From NCBI GenBank assembly GCA_963836585.1, contig CAWIJV010000001.1:248001-312000 (forward strand): DNA of 64,000 nucleotides. The letters are read 5' to 3'. The notes under the pieces were generated by a model. The model was not told where the DNA came from, did not search any database, and saw nothing but the letters and a program-made list of their open reading frames with translations. The DNA comes from BTUB01 sp963836585 (GTDB lineage: Bacteria > Babelota > Babeliae > Babelales > Vermiphilaceae). The translations under genes and the position numbers were made by a program. Positions 61,874-64,000 of this stretch are shown here, piece by piece (the stretch's first letter is position 1; every line of letters begins with the position of its first letter).

Positions 61874-62257
61874 ATGGCTTACAAAAAAAAGACTAAAAAA
61901 GTCAGAAAACAGGTAGATACAGCGGTTGCGCATATTAAATCTACCTTCAATAATACGCTGGTTTCTGTCACCACCCCCGATGGTGATGTTCTGTTAAGAA
62001 ACAGCTCAGGAAAACTTGGCTTTAAAGGCGCACGCAAGGGAACTCCCTTTGCCGCCGGCCAGATTGGTTCTATTCTGGGCAAAGAGATGGTGGGTATGGG
62101 CATCCGTACTGTTGAAGTGAATATGCAAGGACCGGGCTCCGGCCGCGATTCAGTGGTGCGCTCATTCCAGGCATCGGGGCTTAATGTCTCAGTATTGCGA
62201 GATGTAACTCCGCTTCCTCACAACGGTTGCCGTCCTCCTAAAAAACGTCGCGTATAA
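61874..62257 (+). CDS. rpsK: Ribosomal protein uS11
   Basis: The 127-residue protein has VAHIKSTFNNTLVSVTTPDG, GFKGARKGTPFAAGQIGSIL, MQGPGSGRDSVVRSFQASGL and the end TPLPHNGCRPPKKRRV. It forms part of the 30S platform. Confidence 0.97.
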   Translation: MAYKKKTKKVRKQVDTAVAHIKSTFNNTLVSVTTPDGDVLLRNSSGKLGFKGARKGTPFAAGQIGSILGKEMVGMGIRTVEVNMQGPGSGRDSVVRSFQASGLNVSVLRDVTPLPHNGCRPPKKRRV

Positions 62258-62310
62258 GATTTATAATTGCATAAGGTACCTATGGAAAAGAGATCAAGCA
62301 GAATGATCCG

Positions 62311-62850
62311 GTGAACAAAGAGAATCAGCCTTCACAAAGTAAGCGCCCGGCACGAAAACAGTCAGAATATGGTAAGCAGCTGAGTGAAAAACAGAAAGTT
62401 AAAGAAATGTATGGCCTGCGCGAAAAGCAGTTCCGTCGTTTTTTTAGCATTGCGATTAAGGCCCGAGAAGGTGTTCCGGGAGAAAATTTGTTGAGTTTGC
62501 TTGAGCGTCGTTTGGATAATACCGTATATCGGCTCAAATTGGCAACCAGCAGAGCTCAGGCGCGCCAGATGATCACTCACGGACATGTTTTGGTTAATGG
62601 CCAGAAAGTATATTCGCCATCATTCTTGGTAGCGGTCGACAATGAAGTTGCGCTTGATGCAAAAGTTTTGGAGAAAGTAGCATTTTTGGAGCAGGTGGTA
62701 GATAAGAGGCTTAACATTGGTATCAAGGTTCCTGAATGGCTTGAGTTAAATAAAAAAGATCGCAAAGGAAAAATATTACGTAATCCGGTGCGATCTGATA
62801 TTCAAGTACCTATCGAAGAACACTTGATCGTTGAGTTGTATTCTAAGTAA
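62311..62850 (+). CDS. rpsD: Ribosomal protein uS4, N-terminal zinc part absent
   Basis: The 179-residue frame has QSEYGKQLSEKQKVKEMYGL, REKQFRRFFSIAIKAREGVP, an S4 RNA-binding domain (LERRLDNTVYRLKLATSRAQ, ARQMITHGHVLVNGQKVYSP) and the end IEEHLIVELYSK. Typical S4 of about 205 residues starts with RYTGPxCRxCRREG; that part is missing. The GTG at 62311 lacks a ribosome site. ATG at 62282 has AAGG upstream and reads into this frame if one A is added to GAAAAG (giving MEKEIKQNDPVNKE), so a one-base deletion may hide the true start. Confidence 0.9.
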   Translation: MNKENQPSQSKRPARKQSEYGKQLSEKQKVKEMYGLREKQFRRFFSIAIKAREGVPGENLLSLLERRLDNTVYRLKLATSRAQARQMITHGHVLVNGQKVYSPSFLVAVDNEVALDAKVLEKVAFLEQVVDKRLNIGIKVPEWLELNKKDRKGKILRNPVRSDIQVPIEEHLIVELYSK

Positions 62851-62905
62851 TTATTTTGTTGTGTGTGCTACGGTGATTGATTTTTTGTGAGCCCGCGGAG
62901 GTTAG

Positions 62906-63949
62906 ATGGAAAGACGAGAATATAGGCCATTAACTATTCCTAAATTAACCTGGAATAAAAAAGAGTTAACGCCAACCTATGGTGAACTGGTGGCGCAGCC
63001 GCTGGAACCGGGCTTTGGTATAACTCTTGGTAATGCATTGCGCCGTGTTTTATATGCCGGTGTGGAAGGATCTGCAGTTACATCAGTGGTAATTCCTGGG
63101 GTTAATAATGAATTTTCAGCGCTCAACGGCGTTGAAGAAGATGTAATGCAGCTGATATTAAATATTAAAAATATTGTTGTCCGCTCTAAAGACGGCAAAC
63201 CCGGCAAGATGCATCTGAAAGTAAAGGGTGAAGCAATCGCTAAAGTTGCTGATATTACTGCTGATGAGCATCTTGAATTGATCAATAAAGATCATGTGTT
63301 GGCGCATGTTTCTGCCAATGCCGAGTTGGAAGTTACGTTTTTGGTTGAGCCGGGCCGCGGTTATAAGCCGGCACAATGGCCTGCTGATAAAGCGTTACAG
63401 GAAGATGGTCGCATCTATATCGATGCTATGTTCTCGCCGATTCGTAAAATTATGTTCGACGTTGAAAAAACGCGTGTGGGTAAAGATATCGATTACGATA
63501 AATTGACCCTGCGTATTCATACCGATGGCTCTGAAAATCCGTTGGATGTATTGCACTATGCAGTTTCGGTGTTGCGCACTCAATTAGAACATTTCTTGGC
63601 CAGCGCAGAGATTCCTTTTAATCAGCTTACCGTTGGTGGTGGCGATCAAGAAGGTCAGATGGAACTTGATCAGTTGGGCGGCAAAGGAATTTCTCCTGAG
63701 CTGTTGCTCAAACCGATTGAAGAACTTGAACTTTCCGTTCGTGCTCATAACTGTCTGATCAATGCGGGAATAAAGCGCATTTTGGATCTGGTGAATTTAA
63801 GCGAAGATGAAGCGCTGAAAATTAAAAATTTCGGCCGCAAATCACTGGGCGAAGTGAAGGAAAGCATGAAAGCATTCGGCTTAACTTTTGGCATGAATAT
63901 TAAAGAGTCGCAGTTAAAAAAGGCGTTGAAAGAACAGCAGCCGGAATAA
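62906..63949 (+). CDS. rpoA: RNA polymerase alpha subunit
   Basis: The 347-residue protein dimerises to start polymerase assembly. N-terminal domain: LEPGFGITLGNALRRVLYAG, NEFSALNGVEEDVMQLILNI, GRGYKPAQWP. C-terminal domain from about 280: LELSVRAHNCLINAGIKRIL and FGRKSLGEVKESMKAFGLTF, which binds UP elements and activators. GGAGG precedes the ATG. rplQ would be expected next, beyond a repeat element at the window end. Confidence 0.97.
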   Translation: MERREYRPLTIPKLTWNKKELTPTYGELVAQPLEPGFGITLGNALRRVLYAGVEGSAVTSVVIPGVNNEFSALNGVEEDVMQLILNIKNIVVRSKDGKPGKMHLKVKGEAIAKVADITADEHLELINKDHVLAHVSANAELEVTFLVEPGRGYKPAQWPADKALQEDGRIYIDAMFSPIRKIMFDVEKTRVGKDIDYDKLTLRIHTDGSENPLDVLHYAVSVLRTQLEHFLASAEIPFNQLTVGGGDQEGQMELDQLGGKGISPELLLKPIEELELSVRAHNCLINAGIKRILDLVNLSEDEALKIKNFGRKSLGEVKESMKAFGLTFGMNIKESQLKKALKEQQPE

Positions 63950-63955
63950 ACACAC

Positions 63956-64000
63956 ATGGTGAGTGACGCCGAAGGCGTTGTATCGAACCACCACCTTCGA
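63956..64000. repeat. Dispersed palindromic repeat element, cut by the window end
   Basis: TGGTGAGTGACGCCGAAGGCGTTGTATCGAAC is identical to 44893-44924, followed by CACCACCTTCGA as the next element half. It lies seven bases after the rpoA stop, possibly between rpoA and rplQ. Confidence 0.85.

Noticed and set aside
12797..64000. Palindromic elements as insertion sequences
   Set aside because: They are 45-190 bases, have no transposase frame and no constant target duplication that I can see.

Overview
This 64 kb window looks like part of a chromosome of a small-genome, host-associated bacterium of the Dependentiae (TM6/Babeliales) type. The reasons are the mix of an ancestral ribosomal/secretion gene set with many signal-peptide-bearing ankyrin proteins, an RBR-type (parkin-like) ubiquitin-ligase homologue, tandem Ig-like surface proteins and beta-barrel outer-membrane proteins. 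The phylum is an inference from gene content; no rRNA gene lies in the window to prove it. A Gram-negative envelope is supported by a porin-like protein ending in Phe, a YidC with a large periplasmic domain, RseP and MurC.

Layout. 1-11.2 kb: four large exported proteins on the + strand (a >1,399-residue Ig-repeat protein cut by the window edge, a beta-barrel protein, a delta-60 repeat protein, a second Ig-repeat protein). 11.2-13.6 kb: an AlbA_2/Schlafen-type regulator lying between the 3' end of the last Ig gene and a decayed second copy of that 3' end, then a DUF433/DUF5615 toxin-antitoxin pair. 13.6-31.2 kb: mostly housekeeping genes (trpS, a PcrA/UvrD helicase, hflX, ffh-rpsP-trmD-rplS, murC, a MerR regulator, yidC, recR, pepP), with several exported proteins of unknown function between them. 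31.3-38.7 kb: a minus-strand block of secreted proteins: a small two-helix membrane protein, the RBR ligase homologue, another two-helix protein and six tandem ankyrin genes. 38.8-44.9 kb: a HigBA-like toxin-antitoxin pair, an NhaC-type antiporter, rplM, three small exported proteins and rseP. 45.2-64 kb: the str-S10-spc-alpha ribosomal superoperon from rpsL to rpoA, in classical order but without rpmD (L30).

Three features cut across the window. First, a family of dispersed palindromic repeats, recognisable by GGTTCGAT...ATCGAAGG ends and small internal palindromes, occurs at least eight times, once inside the helicase reading frame. Second, single-base indels break essential genes: murC once, and rpsQ, rplX, rplE, rplR and secY about ten times in 5 kb, with a possible further one in rpsD. 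Most are changes in short homopolymer runs, which points to sequence error more than to gene decay. Third, duplication is a main source of novelty: Ig repeats, the orphan Ig-gene 3' end, and the ankyrin array, where about 300 bp spanning a gene junction is nearly identical in two places.

The most unusual items are the parkin-like RBR protein with a signal peptide, a TrmD fused to a second SPOUT methyltransferase domain, the cysteine-rich insert in the first Ig repeat of the giant surface protein, and the shared C-terminal tail of the Ig and delta-60 proteins.
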